Origin: Promethearchaeota archaeon
GTDB lineage: Archaea > Asgardarchaeota > Lokiarchaeia > Sigyniarchaeales > SOKP01
Assembly (NCBI GenBank): GCA_019058445.1
Contig: JAHPZA010000006.1
Span: 1 to 64,000, forward strand
Length of the DNA: 64,000 bases
Direction: 5' to 3'
The notes under the pieces were generated by a model. That model was given only the letters and a program-made list of their open reading frames with translations, was not told where the DNA came from and did no database searches. The first letter of the stretch is position 1. Each line of letters starts with the position of its first letter. Of the stretch, positions 34,015-42,885 are shown piece after piece. A program made the translations under genes and the position numbers.

Positions 34015-35505
34015 ATGAGTACTAGACAAGTCCAAATCTTCAAGGTCTTAGAGGAAAACCCAGAATTAGCGGAACGTAGTTCAAATGCCGAACTTTACGC
34101 CTTATTACCTAAAGTTCCTAAAAGTTCTATCCGTTTTAACAAAAAGCTATTTAAGGAACGTCTAAAACGCAAAAACGAGGAGTTACAGCTCTTCATAGAA
34201 AACAACCAGAAGTTCATACAACCGCCCACACAGAACGCTTACAAATGGCAAATTGACGCGTTTAACAAGATCATGGAGCATTTCGCTACTAAGCTTCTTG
34301 TACCGCGAGATCACGGTAAATCCTACTTAATCTGTTGGTTAATCGAATACTTATTAGATTTGAAGGCTACAAGCGTTCTTTTACTAGGTTGGACAGATCG
34401 GCGAAAAGATATCGCAGAATGGGTTTATAGTTATTGTATTCGCAAGGATTTAATAGAATCCGTTAGAAGCGAATTTTGGTTTACACTTAAGAACGGCTCT
34501 AAATTCCGTTGTTTTCTTACTTCGGAAAAGGCTATTCTAGGCTTCCACGGGGACGAGAAGGGTATGGTTCTTATCATAGATGATCCTATTGACGATTCTT
34601 GGCGCACAGAACCGTGGAGAGAAGCCAAGCTCGAACGTCGCTATAAATCAACGATTTCAAACATAAATCCGTTAAAGATACTAATTAGCGGAACGCGGAA
34701 ATGTGAAGGTGACTTTTTCGATTTCATAGATGATACGTACGGAAATAGTGATTACGATTATTATGATTACACACGTAAGCCATACTATGAGGAGAACGGT
34801 TCTAAAAAGCTTCTATGCCCAGAGAGATGGACACTAGCTAAATTAGAGAAGAAACGCGTAGAAATAGGAGAATATTGGTATGCAGCGGAATGGATGCAAG
34901 ATCCTCATCCCATAGAGGCAGGGATCTTAACTAAACCGACGTTTGACATACACGCGGGTAAATCTGCTTATTCACATTGCGCAATAAGCGTGGATTCCGC
35001 TACAACGATAAAGAAAACGTCAGACTTTACTGCAATCATTACAATCTTAAAGAAGCGAAACACTTTAGAGTATTTTGTACTCAGGGCTTTAGTAGATCAT
35101 TTAGATTTCGAGGAAATTCTAAAATCGATAGAGAAGGCTTATAGATATGTTTTAGAGAAGTTTATAGATATCAATATAATTGTTCCAATTGAGAAAAATG
35201 CGGGAGGAAATTATTTAATTCAATCATCTAAGAGACGTGGTTATACATTTAGTTCACACATCATTCCTGTTCATAGTAGTAAAGCCAAATTCATTAGAAT
35301 TGAATCCGCATTAGAAGTACCGTTAAGAGAAGCTACACTTATATTTTCTGAAGGTTTAAAAAATACAGAATTAATAACGGAAATTCTAACATTCCCAAAT
35401 AGCCGTAAACTCGACGCGATAGATGGATTAGCCATAGGAATAAAAGAACTTGAAAATAAACATTCAGCATATACATTTGATATATTAAAAGCAAATGCAT
35501 TTTAA
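34015..35505 (+). CDS. terL: terminase large subunit (DNA-packaging motor)
   Basis: A 496-residue motor that pumps DNA into procapsids. The ATPase domain has a Walker A-like PRDHGKS (97-103) and Walker B MVLIIDD (184-190). ISGTRKCEGDFF fits the coupling motif. The C-terminal nuclease domain begins at SVDSATTIKKTSDFTAI with an active-site aspartate and contains LDAIDGLAIG near the end. The 5' half is visibly richer in C and G, with more CGN and ACG codons, than the AT-rich 3' end, so the gene may be mosaic. Next come a small gene and the portal. Confidence 0.88.
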   Translation: MSTRQVQIFKVLEENPELAERSSNAELYALLPKVPKSSIRFNKKLFKERLKRKNEELQLFIENNQKFIQPPTQNAYKWQIDAFNKIMEHFATKLLVPRDHGKSYLICWLIEYLLDLKATSVLLLGWTDRRKDIAEWVYSYCIRKDLIESVRSEFWFTLKNGSKFRCFLTSEKAILGFHGDEKGMVLIIDDPIDDSWRTEPWREAKLERRYKSTISNINPLKILISGTRKCEGDFFDFIDDTYGNSDYDYYDYTRKPYYEENGSKKLLCPERWTLAKLEKKRVEIGEYWYAAEWMQDPHPIEAGILTKPTFDIHAGKSAYSHCAISVDSATTIKKTSDFTAIITILKKRNTLEYFVLRALVDHLDFEEILKSIEKAYRYVLEKFIDINIIVPIEKNAGGNYLIQSSKRRGYTFSSHIIPVHSSKAKFIRIESALEVPLREATLIFSEGLKNTELITEILTFPNSRKLDAIDGLAIGIKELENKHSAYTFDILKANAF

Positions 35506-35507
35506 AA

Positions 35508-35915
35508 ATGAAATTAAAAAATATTATTAATAAAATTAAGACTGGATATAAACGCTTTAGAGAGTACTTCTATAAAGGAGAAGTGGTGTTTATGACTAAT
35601 GATAAAGCCCATTTAGAGGCAATTTATACAAGTTTATCCGTTTTAGGAATAGATATTAAATATATAGGTAATAATGAATATATGTTTAAAATCTCCGCAA
35701 AAAAGGAAAAACATTATAAAAAGCTTGTAAATACAATTCTGGAAGATAAGGAGAGTTTAAAAGAGAAGTCTATGCGTTTATTTGATAAAGAACTTAAAAT
35801 AAAAGAATTAAATGAAAAATTAGCTTTTCTTAAAGGATTATTTGAATCAGAAAAAGCTATTATTTTTGAAGAGAATTTCAATGAAGATATGAAGGCTAAA
35901 TTAGATGCAATATAA
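35508..35915 (+). CDS. unknown protein between terminase and portal
   Basis: A 135-residue, basic then helical protein (MKLKNIINKIKTGYKRFREY). The middle (HLEAIYTSLSVLGIDIKYIG) is alpha-beta; the end is a probable coiled coil. It starts 2 nt after terL and overlaps the portal start by 11 nt. No family recognised. Confidence 0.55.
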   Translation: MKLKNIINKIKTGYKRFREYFYKGEVVFMTNDKAHLEAIYTSLSVLGIDIKYIGNNEYMFKISAKKEKHYKKLVNTILEDKESLKEKSMRLFDKELKIKELNEKLAFLKGLFESEKAIIFEENFNEDMKAKLDAI

Positions 35916-37077
35916 AACAGTAAATAGAGGCAGTTTTGATCGGTATTATGAAAACCAATATGCACCTAGTTTACTAAAAGATTATTATACTTCCGTAAAT
36001 GACGCAGAAACTAGGGAAAAGAGATCGGGGATTGATCCTTTAGCTTCAGCATTAACTTTACGTGTCGGAAAGCTTTTAACCATGAATCCCCCTAAATTCT
36101 TGGATGAGAATAAAGAAGAGATCAAGAAAATAAGAGAAGAATGGGTTAAAAATGATTATGATAGCGTTTTCCGTGAAGCGATAATAAGTACACGTACTCA
36201 TGGGTTTTGCGTGACAGAAAAACTGAAAAATTCTTTCGCGGGGAAAAACTTTTTAGTACATAATCTGGCGAATGGAATTATACGTGTAAATTATGAAGAT
36301 CGTTTGAATATAAAGAGTTATGATATTCTCCCAAAAATGGAAGAAGGCGAGAGGATTTCGAGTTATGCTATTCCAAAACAACGTGAATTAATGGGAAAAA
36401 ATGCTTTTCACTATGAAATAGGAAGGAAAAAATATAACCAACAAGGCGAGAGTTCTTTAAAACCAATTTGGGCCCAATTAGTACGCGCAAATGAGATAAT
36501 TGACAGTATGGCGGAATATGACTCGCGTATCGGTAAGGGCTGGCTATATGTTAAAGTAGATCCCGCATTATATAATAAAGATATTTCAAAACTTAATACT
36601 GTCGTGCGAAAAATGAATCGTCGACGTTTTATGATTCTAAAAAGTACAAAAGAATCGCCCACGGATATTAATTTATTAACAACGACTAGCACGATTGATT
36701 TTTCTAGAGATCTAGAAACTTTAGTGGGTATTATAGCTTCACAGACTGGATTGCCTACTCGGTGGTTTCTTGGTTCACCAAAAGGATTCATTTCTTCCGC
36801 AAAAGAAGATAGATATCAAGTTTATGCAACTTTAAAAAGTATATTTGCGGAATATAAAGACTGGATTAGGGGATTTATTGAGAAATTCTATGAAAGTGGA
36901 GAAGCTATAAACAATAAGATTAAAGAAATTGAATTTGACGACGAAGGCGTTTTAGAAGAAATAGGAAGACAAATGGAAAACGGTGTAGCTTTTGATAACA
37001 ATCAAATACAAGAATCAGGTAAAACTGAGAAACAAATTAAATATTTAGCTAATAAAGAACAATTAAAGGAGAGCTAA
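35905..37077 (+). CDS. portal protein
   Basis: A 390-residue protein directly after the packaging genes. The segment TLVGIIASQTGLPTRWFLG, then SPKGFISSAKEDRYQVYATL, matches the conserved region of phage portal proteins where the clip/stem is formed. A C-terminal helical region (WIRGFIEKFYESGEAIN) fits the wing. The portal forms the dodecameric DNA channel at one capsid vertex. Somewhat shorter than average (400-500), with no visible frameshift. Confidence 0.82.
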   Translation: MQYKTVNRGSFDRYYENQYAPSLLKDYYTSVNDAETREKRSGIDPLASALTLRVGKLLTMNPPKFLDENKEEIKKIREEWVKNDYDSVFREAIISTRTHGFCVTEKLKNSFAGKNFLVHNLANGIIRVNYEDRLNIKSYDILPKMEEGERISSYAIPKQRELMGKNAFHYEIGRKKYNQQGESSLKPIWAQLVRANEIIDSMAEYDSRIGKGWLYVKVDPALYNKDISKLNTVVRKMNRRRFMILKSTKESPTDINLLTTTSTIDFSRDLETLVGIIASQTGLPTRWFLGSPKGFISSAKEDRYQVYATLKSIFAEYKDWIRGFIEKFYESGEAINNKIKEIEFDDEGVLEEIGRQMENGVAFDNNQIQESGKTEKQIKYLANKEQLKES

Positions 37078-37079
37078 TT

Positions 37080-37409
37080 ATGGAAGAATTAATTATAGAT
37101 GTAGAAAATATTGATGGAGAGAATTTAAAAATCGAACTTCCGTTTTTTAAGCCTTATATCGTTAATAATGAAGATTTTCTTAATATGGTTAGGTATTTAA
37201 AAAAGAAATTTGATTTAAATATTCCGTCTGAAGCGAATAAAGCTTTAAAACATTGGTCAGATTTAGAAGAATCGATGGTACAAGAATCTAAAGAATTTGT
37301 ACCATATGAAAGCGTTCATTTTAAGCATCATTTTAAACTAGAAGGGCTTAAACCTTTTGATATTGAGGAGTTTTATAAATCTCATTATAAAACTACTAGA
37401 GGATGGTAA
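37080..37409 (+). CDS. unknown protein in head module
   Basis: A 109-residue protein (MEELIIDVENIDGENLKIEL...). No family recognised. Placed between portal and protease with 2-nt and 1-nt gaps, so it is surely co-translated and probably head-related. Confidence 0.55.
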   Translation: MEELIIDVENIDGENLKIELPFFKPYIVNNEDFLNMVRYLKKKFDLNIPSEANKALKHWSDLEESMVQESKEFVPYESVHFKHHFKLEGLKPFDIEEFYKSHYKTTRGW

Positions 37410-37410
37410 A

Positions 37411-38139
37411 ATGACTCATTTAGAGGATTACGATTATATAGGAACAGCATGCTTAGGTGACGTTAAATACGACGACGGTTTTGATAAATGGGATGATATC
37501 AAGAAAGTAATTAAAAATAAGAAAGAAATTATCATAAAACCCAATCATGAAAGTAAAGATATCGTCGGAAGGGTCAAGTTTTTTGAGCTGTGCGATAAAA
37601 ATAAAGAATTGAAAATAGGAATTAATAGAAAGGATTTATCCGTTGGTTTAGATGCTTTTAATGGAGTTTCTCCCCAATTTTTAACCAATGATAAAGGCAA
37701 AATAGTAGATATAACACATTTTGCGATTGGGAATAGTTTTAAACCGAAGTGTGATAAATCAGTATGTTATATTGAAAAAAATCGAGGTAAACAAAAGAAA
37801 ATGGATGATTTAGAAAAAAAAATTGAAGATTTAAAAGCTGAAAATAAAAAACTTAAAGCGAAGTATTTAGAACTAGAAAATAAGATGCTAGAGACTGATA
37901 ATAAAGCTTTTGAAGAATTCTTAAAAGAAAAAAACAATAATAATAAGTCTAAAGATAAGGATAAAGATGGGAGTAATCCTAAAGATAAGGATAAAGATAA
38001 AGATTTAGACTTAACACCAAATCAAGATATCGAGCAAGATATCGAGACAAAACCCAAAAATAAGTTTGAATATAAAGGATTTTTGGGAAATACAACTAAA
38101 AACACAGAAAATTTAATCGCAAAAAGAAAAATAAAATAA
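37411..38139 (+). CDS. DUF2213-like prohead protease fused to scaffold
   Basis: About 242 residues from the ATG at 37411; the frame is open 54 nt further back into the previous gene, but this ATG directly follows that gene's stop. The N-terminal ~130 residues (HESKDIVGRVKFFELCDKNK, then RKDLSVGLDAFN and VDITHFAIGNSF) match the DUF2213 capsid maturation protease. Then comes a coiled coil (LEKKIEDLKAENKKLKAKYL) and a Lys/Asp repeat tail with KDKDKD runs, which fits an internal scaffold domain removed during maturation. Confidence 0.72.
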   Translation: MTHLEDYDYIGTACLGDVKYDDGFDKWDDIKKVIKNKKEIIIKPNHESKDIVGRVKFFELCDKNKELKIGINRKDLSVGLDAFNGVSPQFLTNDKGKIVDITHFAIGNSFKPKCDKSVCYIEKNRGKQKKMDDLEKKIEDLKAENKKLKAKYLELENKMLETDNKAFEEFLKEKNNNNKSKDKDKDGSNPKDKDKDKDLDLTPNQDIEQDIETKPKNKFEYKGFLGNTTKNTENLIAKRKIK

Positions 38140-38183
38140 ACTATTGATTGAAAATTAAAAATTAAATAAAAAGGTAAACGATA

Positions 38184-38636
38184 TTGGCAAATACTAAAAT
38201 TAGTGATATTGCAAATAGTGTAAGCTTAGGTATAAATCCAACAGAGAGCGTTAAAGCCTCAGAGGCTTCCTTAAAAGCAGGTATGGGCGTCTATCATTAT
38301 AACGAGACGGGCGTAAAAGCAATAGAGGGAAGTGCAGCATTGGTTAGCGGTTTTGCGGGAGTTTTAAAAGAACATTATTATTCTGGTCTTGATGCAACAT
38401 TAACTAATGGATCAGACTATGAGCTTATCAAAAGAGGTCCATGTGCTGTGTTTATTGATGATCCAGGTAAAACTTTTGGACCAGGTGTGGAGATCTGGGT
38501 AAGTGGTGCAACTGCTGGGAGTTTTGGTTTATTAACTGATCGTGACTTTATTGCTCTTTCGGGAGCTAGCGCAGTTGGTAAAACTATCGATACTATTAAC
38601 TCAGGCGATACCGTTGCTATGGTTAATCTTTATTAA
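38184..38636 (+). CDS. capsid decoration/stabilising-like protein
   Basis: A 150-residue, beta-rich protein from TTG at 38184, small-residue rich (SVKASEASLKAGMGVYHYNE, AGVLKEHYYSG). Its size, composition and place just before the major capsid gene match DUF2190-like decoration or cement proteins. The assignment relies mostly on context. Alternative: a minor head protein. Confidence 0.55.
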   Translation: MANTKISDIANSVSLGINPTESVKASEASLKAGMGVYHYNETGVKAIEGSAALVSGFAGVLKEHYYSGLDATLTNGSDYELIKRGPCAVFIDDPGKTFGPGVEIWVSGATAGSFGLLTDRDFIALSGASAVGKTIDTINSGDTVAMVNLY

Positions 38637-38648
38637 AGGTGATTTAAG

Positions 38649-39566
38649 ATGGTAAGATTAACAAGGCAAGAACTTAAAAGTATCGATGACATCGTTAAAC
38701 GTGTTCTTCGTGAGCCTCCAATCTTAGAGGCTTTCGGCATTAGACAAGTTGCTAATGGTAAAAGAGAACATATGTTTTTAAGCGCGTCAGATATGCCCAC
38801 ATCTAATATTGGTGCAGATTTCTCTTATGATGCTAGGAACTACCCTATGAGAATCCCTACTGGAACAAAACTAACATTTATAACCTTTCCTGTTCAAATT
38901 AAAAGAACGGATATTGATGCAAGCGAAAGTGCGGGAATTGAATCTCTCGCCGTAACGGCTGAAATTGAAGCAAACGCAGCAATAATGAAGGATGTTGAGG
39001 ATGTTGTTCTTCATGGCAATAATGCTCGCGGATCTAAAGGTATGTGCAATTATGATGGTTTAAATCATTATGGTGCAGATGCTAGTAAAGCCTTAACAAC
39101 TCATGGGAGTTTTTTTACCCAGTTGGAAGGGGCTATCTCACAGGTTCGCGAAAATCATATTAAACCCGGATCAGAAGGCTACGATCTAATAATTAGTCCT
39201 GGGATTTTTCCCGAATTAAGGAATAATTGGGTTACTGGGATTTATAATGAGTATAAGCAATTTAAGGAAACCTATACTGAAGGTCCAGCTCCAGTTATCG
39301 GTAATATTATCGAGACTGACGAGATCTGCACGGACAGTAATGGGAACGCTACAGGTTGCTTCACAGATACCCAAGGTTTCATTGTCGGGAAATTAGGACA
39401 GCCAAATAATTACATCGCTGAATCGTACGAACTTCACCGCGATTTGATTCCAGGAGAATTTGAAAGTGATGTAAATTATGCGCTACGTTGGGCTGGCGGA
39501 TTTATTCCGAAAGAACCGAAGGCTTTATGCTTAGTCACTGGGTTAACGACAACCACAGCATATTAA
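38649..39566 (+). CDS. HK97-fold major capsid protein
   Basis: A 305-residue protein resembling capsid proteins of the encapsulin/HK97 kind. It has a helical N-arm (LTRQELKSIDDIVKRVLREP), an E-loop (NYPMRIPTGTKLTFITFPVQ), the helical spine (TAEIEANAAIMKDVEDVVLH) and a beta-rich axial domain. A strong terminator follows, as expected after the most highly expressed gene. Upstream come terminase, portal, protease and decoration genes in canonical order. Composition is less AT-rich than its neighbours, consistent with high expression. Confidence 0.82.
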   Translation: MVRLTRQELKSIDDIVKRVLREPPILEAFGIRQVANGKREHMFLSASDMPTSNIGADFSYDARNYPMRIPTGTKLTFITFPVQIKRTDIDASESAGIESLAVTAEIEANAAIMKDVEDVVLHGNNARGSKGMCNYDGLNHYGADASKALTTHGSFFTQLEGAISQVRENHIKPGSEGYDLIISPGIFPELRNNWVTGIYNEYKQFKETYTEGPAPVIGNIIETDEICTDSNGNATGCFTDTQGFIVGKLGQPNNYIAESYELHRDLIPGEFESDVNYALRWAGGFIPKEPKALCLVTGLTTTTAY

Positions 39567-39586
39567 GTACGGCTAATTAGCTTAAA

Positions 39587-39627
39587 GATTGGAAAACGTG
39601 CGTGTTTTTCCGATCAAATTTTTTTTT
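39587..39627 (+). terminator. strong hairpin terminator after capsid gene
   Basis: GATTGGAAAA (39587-39596) pairs with TTTTCCGATC (39606-39615), then AAA and nine T residues. Confidence 0.8.
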
Positions 39628-39663
39628 ATTTTAGAAAAATGAAAATTAAAACTTTTGTTGGTG

Positions 39664-40002
39664 ATGTTAAAATTGGTGTATAGTAAATTAACGGATATAG
39701 AAAATAGGTTACCATTTGATATAAACGCAAATTCAATTCCATCGAGTAGTCAATTAACGGGCGTACAACTTCAATCAAACTTATTCATTAATGGATTTAT
39801 AGGGAGACCTTCTGGTTTAACGGAAAATACTGGAGCTTTAAGAATAATAGAGACCGATATTGCAGTAAATTATTGTATGTATTGGCATGATCCCGAATTC
39901 TCGCCTTTTTTTAGGTTTACACGCGATCAGAGGATGATTTTAGATAATTATCGTAGCGATCAATGTGTAAGATTGGGAAAATTAGGTTTTGATAGGGATT
40001 AA
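39664..40002 (+). CDS. probable head-completion/connector protein
   Basis: About 112 residues from ATG at 39664 (a TTG at 39655 is also in frame). Family not recognised. Position right after the capsid gene and size are those of a head-tail connector or adaptor. A 14-codon frame upstream (ATG near 39639) overlaps it and could be a leader. Assigned from context only. Confidence 0.5.
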   Translation: MLKLVYSKLTDIENRLPFDINANSIPSSSQLTGVQLQSNLFINGFIGRPSGLTENTGALRIIETDIAVNYCMYWHDPEFSPFFRFTRDQRMILDNYRSDQCVRLGKLGFDRD

Positions 40003-40004
40003 AA

Positions 40005-40418
40005 ATGACTATCGCGGATATTAAGAGTGACGTTGTATCTCATTTAACAGATAATTGGAATACAGGCGTTTGTTCAATGCCAGAGATCCTCGAAGGAGAT
40101 CGCAAAACTAATTTGCGTGGCAACCAAATCAAATATCGGAATTCTATTAAAGTCTGGGATAATGGAATGGAGCCAGAATATGTAGATCCGCAACGCAAGA
40201 TTTGGGACGAGTATTACAACGTAAAATTAGAAATAGGATCACGCGAATCGGAAAGTAATTTAAAAAATATTTTATCCGAAACGCAACGCATTATAGGATT
40301 GACTGGGATATCGAATTACGATAACCAATTAATTTTGGGTGTAAAAAGGAAAGATTCTTCCGAAGAATATTACTCAGAATTTGATTTTATTGCAATAAAA
40401 TACAACCAATCCGTGTAA
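40005..40418 (+). CDS. probable neck/stopper-type protein
   Basis: A 137-residue alpha-beta protein (MTIADIKSDVVSHLTDNWNT, later YYNVKLEIGSRESESNLKNI). The layout, a helix then strands around a KVWD...VKLEIGS segment, resembles tail-completion proteins. It starts 2 nt after the previous gene. No tail genes follow, so it is the last recognisable morphogenesis gene in order. Confidence 0.45.
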   Translation: MTIADIKSDVVSHLTDNWNTGVCSMPEILEGDRKTNLRGNQIKYRNSIKVWDNGMEPEYVDPQRKIWDEYYNVKLEIGSRESESNLKNILSETQRIIGLTGISNYDNQLILGVKRKDSSEEYYSEFDFIAIKYNQSV

Positions 40419-40432
40419 AAAAAGCAAAAATG

Positions 40433-40455
40433 AAGAGGTGTCCGCTACACCTCTT
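40433..40455. repeat. perfect 9-bp hairpin
   Basis: AAGAGGTGT pairs with ACACCTCTT over a 5-nt loop. On the minus strand it is followed by T-runs, on the plus strand by A-runs; no minus-strand gene needs it. It could be an RNA-processing or packaging element. Confidence 0.5.
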
Positions 40456-40483
40456 AAAAACAATCCATAACAATCCAAGAACG

Positions 40484-40592
40484 GAACGGATTAAACTAGA
40501 AAAAGATTGACGGTTTTTCTTAAAATTGCTGTTCGCAAAACAAGGAAAAAACAAAAAGAAAAGTACTAGGTTAAGGTTAAATTAATCCGTTC
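40484..40592. repeat. 11-bp inverted repeat bracketing ~87 bp
   Basis: GAACGGATTAA at 40484-40494 and its exact inverse TTAATCCGTTC at 40582-40592, in the 219-bp gap between the neck-like gene and the propeller gene. Confidence 0.5.
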
Positions 40593-40637
40593 TTCAAAAA
40601 TGAATAAAAAAATAAATATAAACAGGTGAAATGAAAT

Positions 40638-41504
40638 ATGGCAAAAATATATGCAATTCACTTAGGGTGGGTGTTAGTAGAATCTTATAATGTAGGTGAT
40701 TTAGGTGACAACGACGGTGCGCGAGGAATTTGTAATGACGGAACATTTTTTTACGTTGTTGATTATAATGGTTCAGCAGTATACAAATATCCTTCAGATT
40801 TTAGTTCATTAACGGATTCATATGATATAGGAGCATTGGGTGACAATGATAATCCTTGGGATATTTGTTGGGATGGAACTTATTTTTATGTCACTGATTT
40901 TATAGATGCAAAAGTCTATAAATATAATTCTGACTTCAGTACATTAGAAGACACTATTGATATAGGAGCATTGGGTGGTAATGACGAACCGTATGGTATT
41001 TGTTGGGATGGAACAAACTTCTTCATTACAGATTATGGGGAAGCGTACGTTTATAAATATCCTTCAGATTTTAGTTCATTAGAAGCAAGTTATGATATTG
41101 GCGCATTAGGTGGGAATGACGCACCTATGGGAATTGATTGGGATGGATCTGATTTTTATATATCTGACTATCAAGACGCTAAGGTTTATAAATACCCTTC
41201 AGACTTCTCAGAATTAACTACAAGTTTTAATTTAGCTAACTTAGGTGATAATACGCAACCAATGTGTATGTGTTGGGATGGCACATATTATTATGTAATT
41301 GAATATAAAGATACTGTTTATAAATATGCAGGGGAAATATTAGATATAACCTCCGATGTCAGCTACTGTAAAATCATCACAGAAGTCCGCCAAGTTCCTA
41401 AAGCTATTATAAAGGTACGAAATCAACCATTTGAAGCAGATGATCTCATTCGAATTGTCGGTAATTATACATCATTCAAAAACTGTATAAGGCATGGTAG
41501 TTAA
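40638..41504 (+). CDS. beta-propeller protein with clipped tail-hub-like C-terminus
   Basis: A 288-residue protein. Residues ~15-235 are five repeats of about 46 residues, each carrying LGxND, a WDGTxFYVTD strand pair and VYKYPSDFSSL, like NHL/YWTD propeller blades; five to six blades make a complete ring. The last ~50 residues (ILDITSDVSYCKII, then AIIKVRNQPFEADDLIRIVG) resemble the start of phage baseplate/hub proteins, cut short. A surface-binding (spike or receptor-recognition) role is plausible. There is no signal peptide. The end overlaps the metallopeptidase by 11 nt. Confidence 0.65.
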   Translation: MAKIYAIHLGWVLVESYNVGDLGDNDGARGICNDGTFFYVVDYNGSAVYKYPSDFSSLTDSYDIGALGDNDNPWDICWDGTYFYVTDFIDAKVYKYNSDFSTLEDTIDIGALGGNDEPYGICWDGTNFFITDYGEAYVYKYPSDFSSLEASYDIGALGGNDAPMGIDWDGSDFYISDYQDAKVYKYPSDFSELTTSFNLANLGDNTQPMCMCWDGTYYYVIEYKDTVYKYAGEILDITSDVSYCKIITEVRQVPKAIIKVRNQPFEADDLIRIVGNYTSFKNCIRHGS

Positions 41505-42183
41505 AAGAATTAGAAAAACTATTCTAAGTAAATGGGTAAATAAGCTTAACTTAAATAATATTCCAATTGAGTTTATTTATACAAACAATAATACATTTGA
41601 AAATGGTTTATGTAGTTATGATTTTAACGCAAAAAAGTATAGGATATTTATAACTCCAAATTCTGATAAAGAAACCTATATTCACGAACTAGGGCATATT
41701 TACTTCGATAAATTGACTAATGCTTTAAACTACTATCAAAAAAACCCTTTTAAGAATATTTATATTAGAAATAGCATTGAGGACGGTTTTGTTAATTATA
41801 ACCTAAGTAAATTTAATGAGTTTTATGATCTTATTAATGAAAATATAGGAAGATCAAAACCAATTAATTATTTGATCAAGAGTTTTAGTTTAAATAGACT
41901 TTTAGGTGGTTATATTTATGATTATCTTCATTGGAACTTCATATTAAAACCAAAAGATCGAAATTTACAAAAAGAAATAATCGATTATAATCTCAATATT
42001 TACCAAAAAGCTATACTCATAAGAGCAAAACAAGAAAAGATTAAATTCAATCAAAAAGACTTATTCAAATTAAGAATAATCTTAAATCAATTTCCTAAAA
42101 TTAAAGATCTTAGAGATTATAAGATCTTAAAAAAGTATGAAGATCAGGTTTTAGAAAAATTTGAAAAAATAAGAGATATTTAA
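41494..42183 (+). CDS. HExxH zinc metallopeptidase
   Basis: A 229-residue protein with HELGH at residues 64-68 (zinc ligands His64 and His68, catalytic Glu65). A likely third ligand is Glu96 or Asp97 in SIEDGFVNY, which fits the gluzincin/ImmA-like plan. No signal peptide, so intracellular. The C-terminal half is basic and helical. In mobile elements such proteases often cleave repressors or host proteins. That role here is inferred from context; the substrate is unknown. Confidence 0.68.
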   Translation: MVVKRIRKTILSKWVNKLNLNNIPIEFIYTNNNTFENGLCSYDFNAKKYRIFITPNSDKETYIHELGHIYFDKLTNALNYYQKNPFKNIYIRNSIEDGFVNYNLSKFNEFYDLINENIGRSKPINYLIKSFSLNRLLGGYIYDYLHWNFILKPKDRNLQKEIIDYNLNIYQKAILIRAKQEKIKFNQKDLFKLRIILNQFPKIKDLRDYKILKKYEDQVLEKFEKIRDI

Positions 42184-42231
42184 CCAAAAGACAAAAATCC
42201 AGATATCTAAAACCTTAAGATCTTCTTTAGA

Positions 42232-42624
42232 TTAATAAGAGGGTTTAAATCCCGTTATTTCATACACTAGGGATCGATGGAGAAATCCATCTTTCTCTAA
42301 ATTATTATTTCTTTTACTAAAATCATCAAAATGCGGAATAATTGATTTTCTTTTTTTGTATTGATTAAATAAGATCTTTTTTTGAGATTTCATGAATCTA
42401 TGCTCTTTTTCTTTCACATTTTTTTGATTTTTATCAGTCAAATCAAATATATCAAGTAAGAAATATAAAGAATCCATAGATAATTCATATTTTTCCGTTT
42501 TTTCGCTTTCTCTTTTACAATATAACCAAATACTAAAAACTGGCTTACGATTTTTATGAACTAACACATATTTCCATAAATATTTACAATTTCCTTTTTT
42601 TAGTTCTTTACTTATAATAAACAT
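42232..42624 (-). CDS. unknown basic accessory protein
   Basis: A 130-residue, lysine-rich protein (MFIISKELKKGNCKYLWKYV). A SMDSLYFLLDIFDLTDKNQK helix-turn-helix-like segment is possible but not convincing. It is convergent with the metallopeptidase and separated from the next leftward genes by a terminator, so it has its own promoter. It belongs to the accessory (cargo) end of the element. Confidence 0.5.
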   Translation of the reverse strand: MFIISKELKKGNCKYLWKYVLVHKNRKPVFSIWLYCKRESEKTEKYELSMDSLYFLLDIFDLTDKNQKNVKEKEHRFMKSQKKILFNQYKKRKSIIPHFDDFSKRNNNLEKDGFLHRSLVYEITGFKPSY

Positions 42625-42659
42625 TTTCTTTCTAATATTTTACCTGTTTTTTATCATTT

Positions 42660-42698
42660 TAATAAAATAAAAAAATAGATGGGGATTATTCCCCATCT
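42660..42698 (-). terminator. terminator for the leftward accessory operon
   Basis: AGATGGGGA and TCCCCATCT (42677-42698) form a 9-bp stem with a 4-nt loop, followed on the minus strand by a T-rich run. It ends the 42733-43163 operon. Confidence 0.75.
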
Positions 42699-42732
42699 TA
42701 AAACGTAGCAATAAATACGTTCAATGCGCGTT

Positions 42733-42885
42733 CTAACAATATACTAACGTTACTTTATTCTTTTTAATGAATCCTAATTTTTCTAATTTGTCAATAATTA
42801 CTTCTTCCGTTTTTTCTAAGCTTCGATATAGGTTTAAGAGACGTTCTATTTCTTCTTCTTTAGATGCTTCAATCTGCTGGCTCAT
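42733..42885 (-). CDS. unknown 50-residue protein
   Basis: ATG at 42885, reading MSQQIEASKEEEIERLLNLY and ending at TAG. It overlaps the stop of the membrane protein gene by 3-4 nt (ATGA), showing translational coupling. A charged amphipathic helix; possible partner of the membrane protein. Confidence 0.55.
   Translation of the reverse strand: MSQQIEASKEEEIERLLNLYRSLEKTEEVIIDKLEKLGFIKKNKVTLVYC

Noticed and set aside
40431..40510. 26-codon frame MKRCPLHLLK…
   Set aside because: It consists mostly of the hairpin at 40433-40455 and one arm of the next inverted repeat; structure explains it better than coding.
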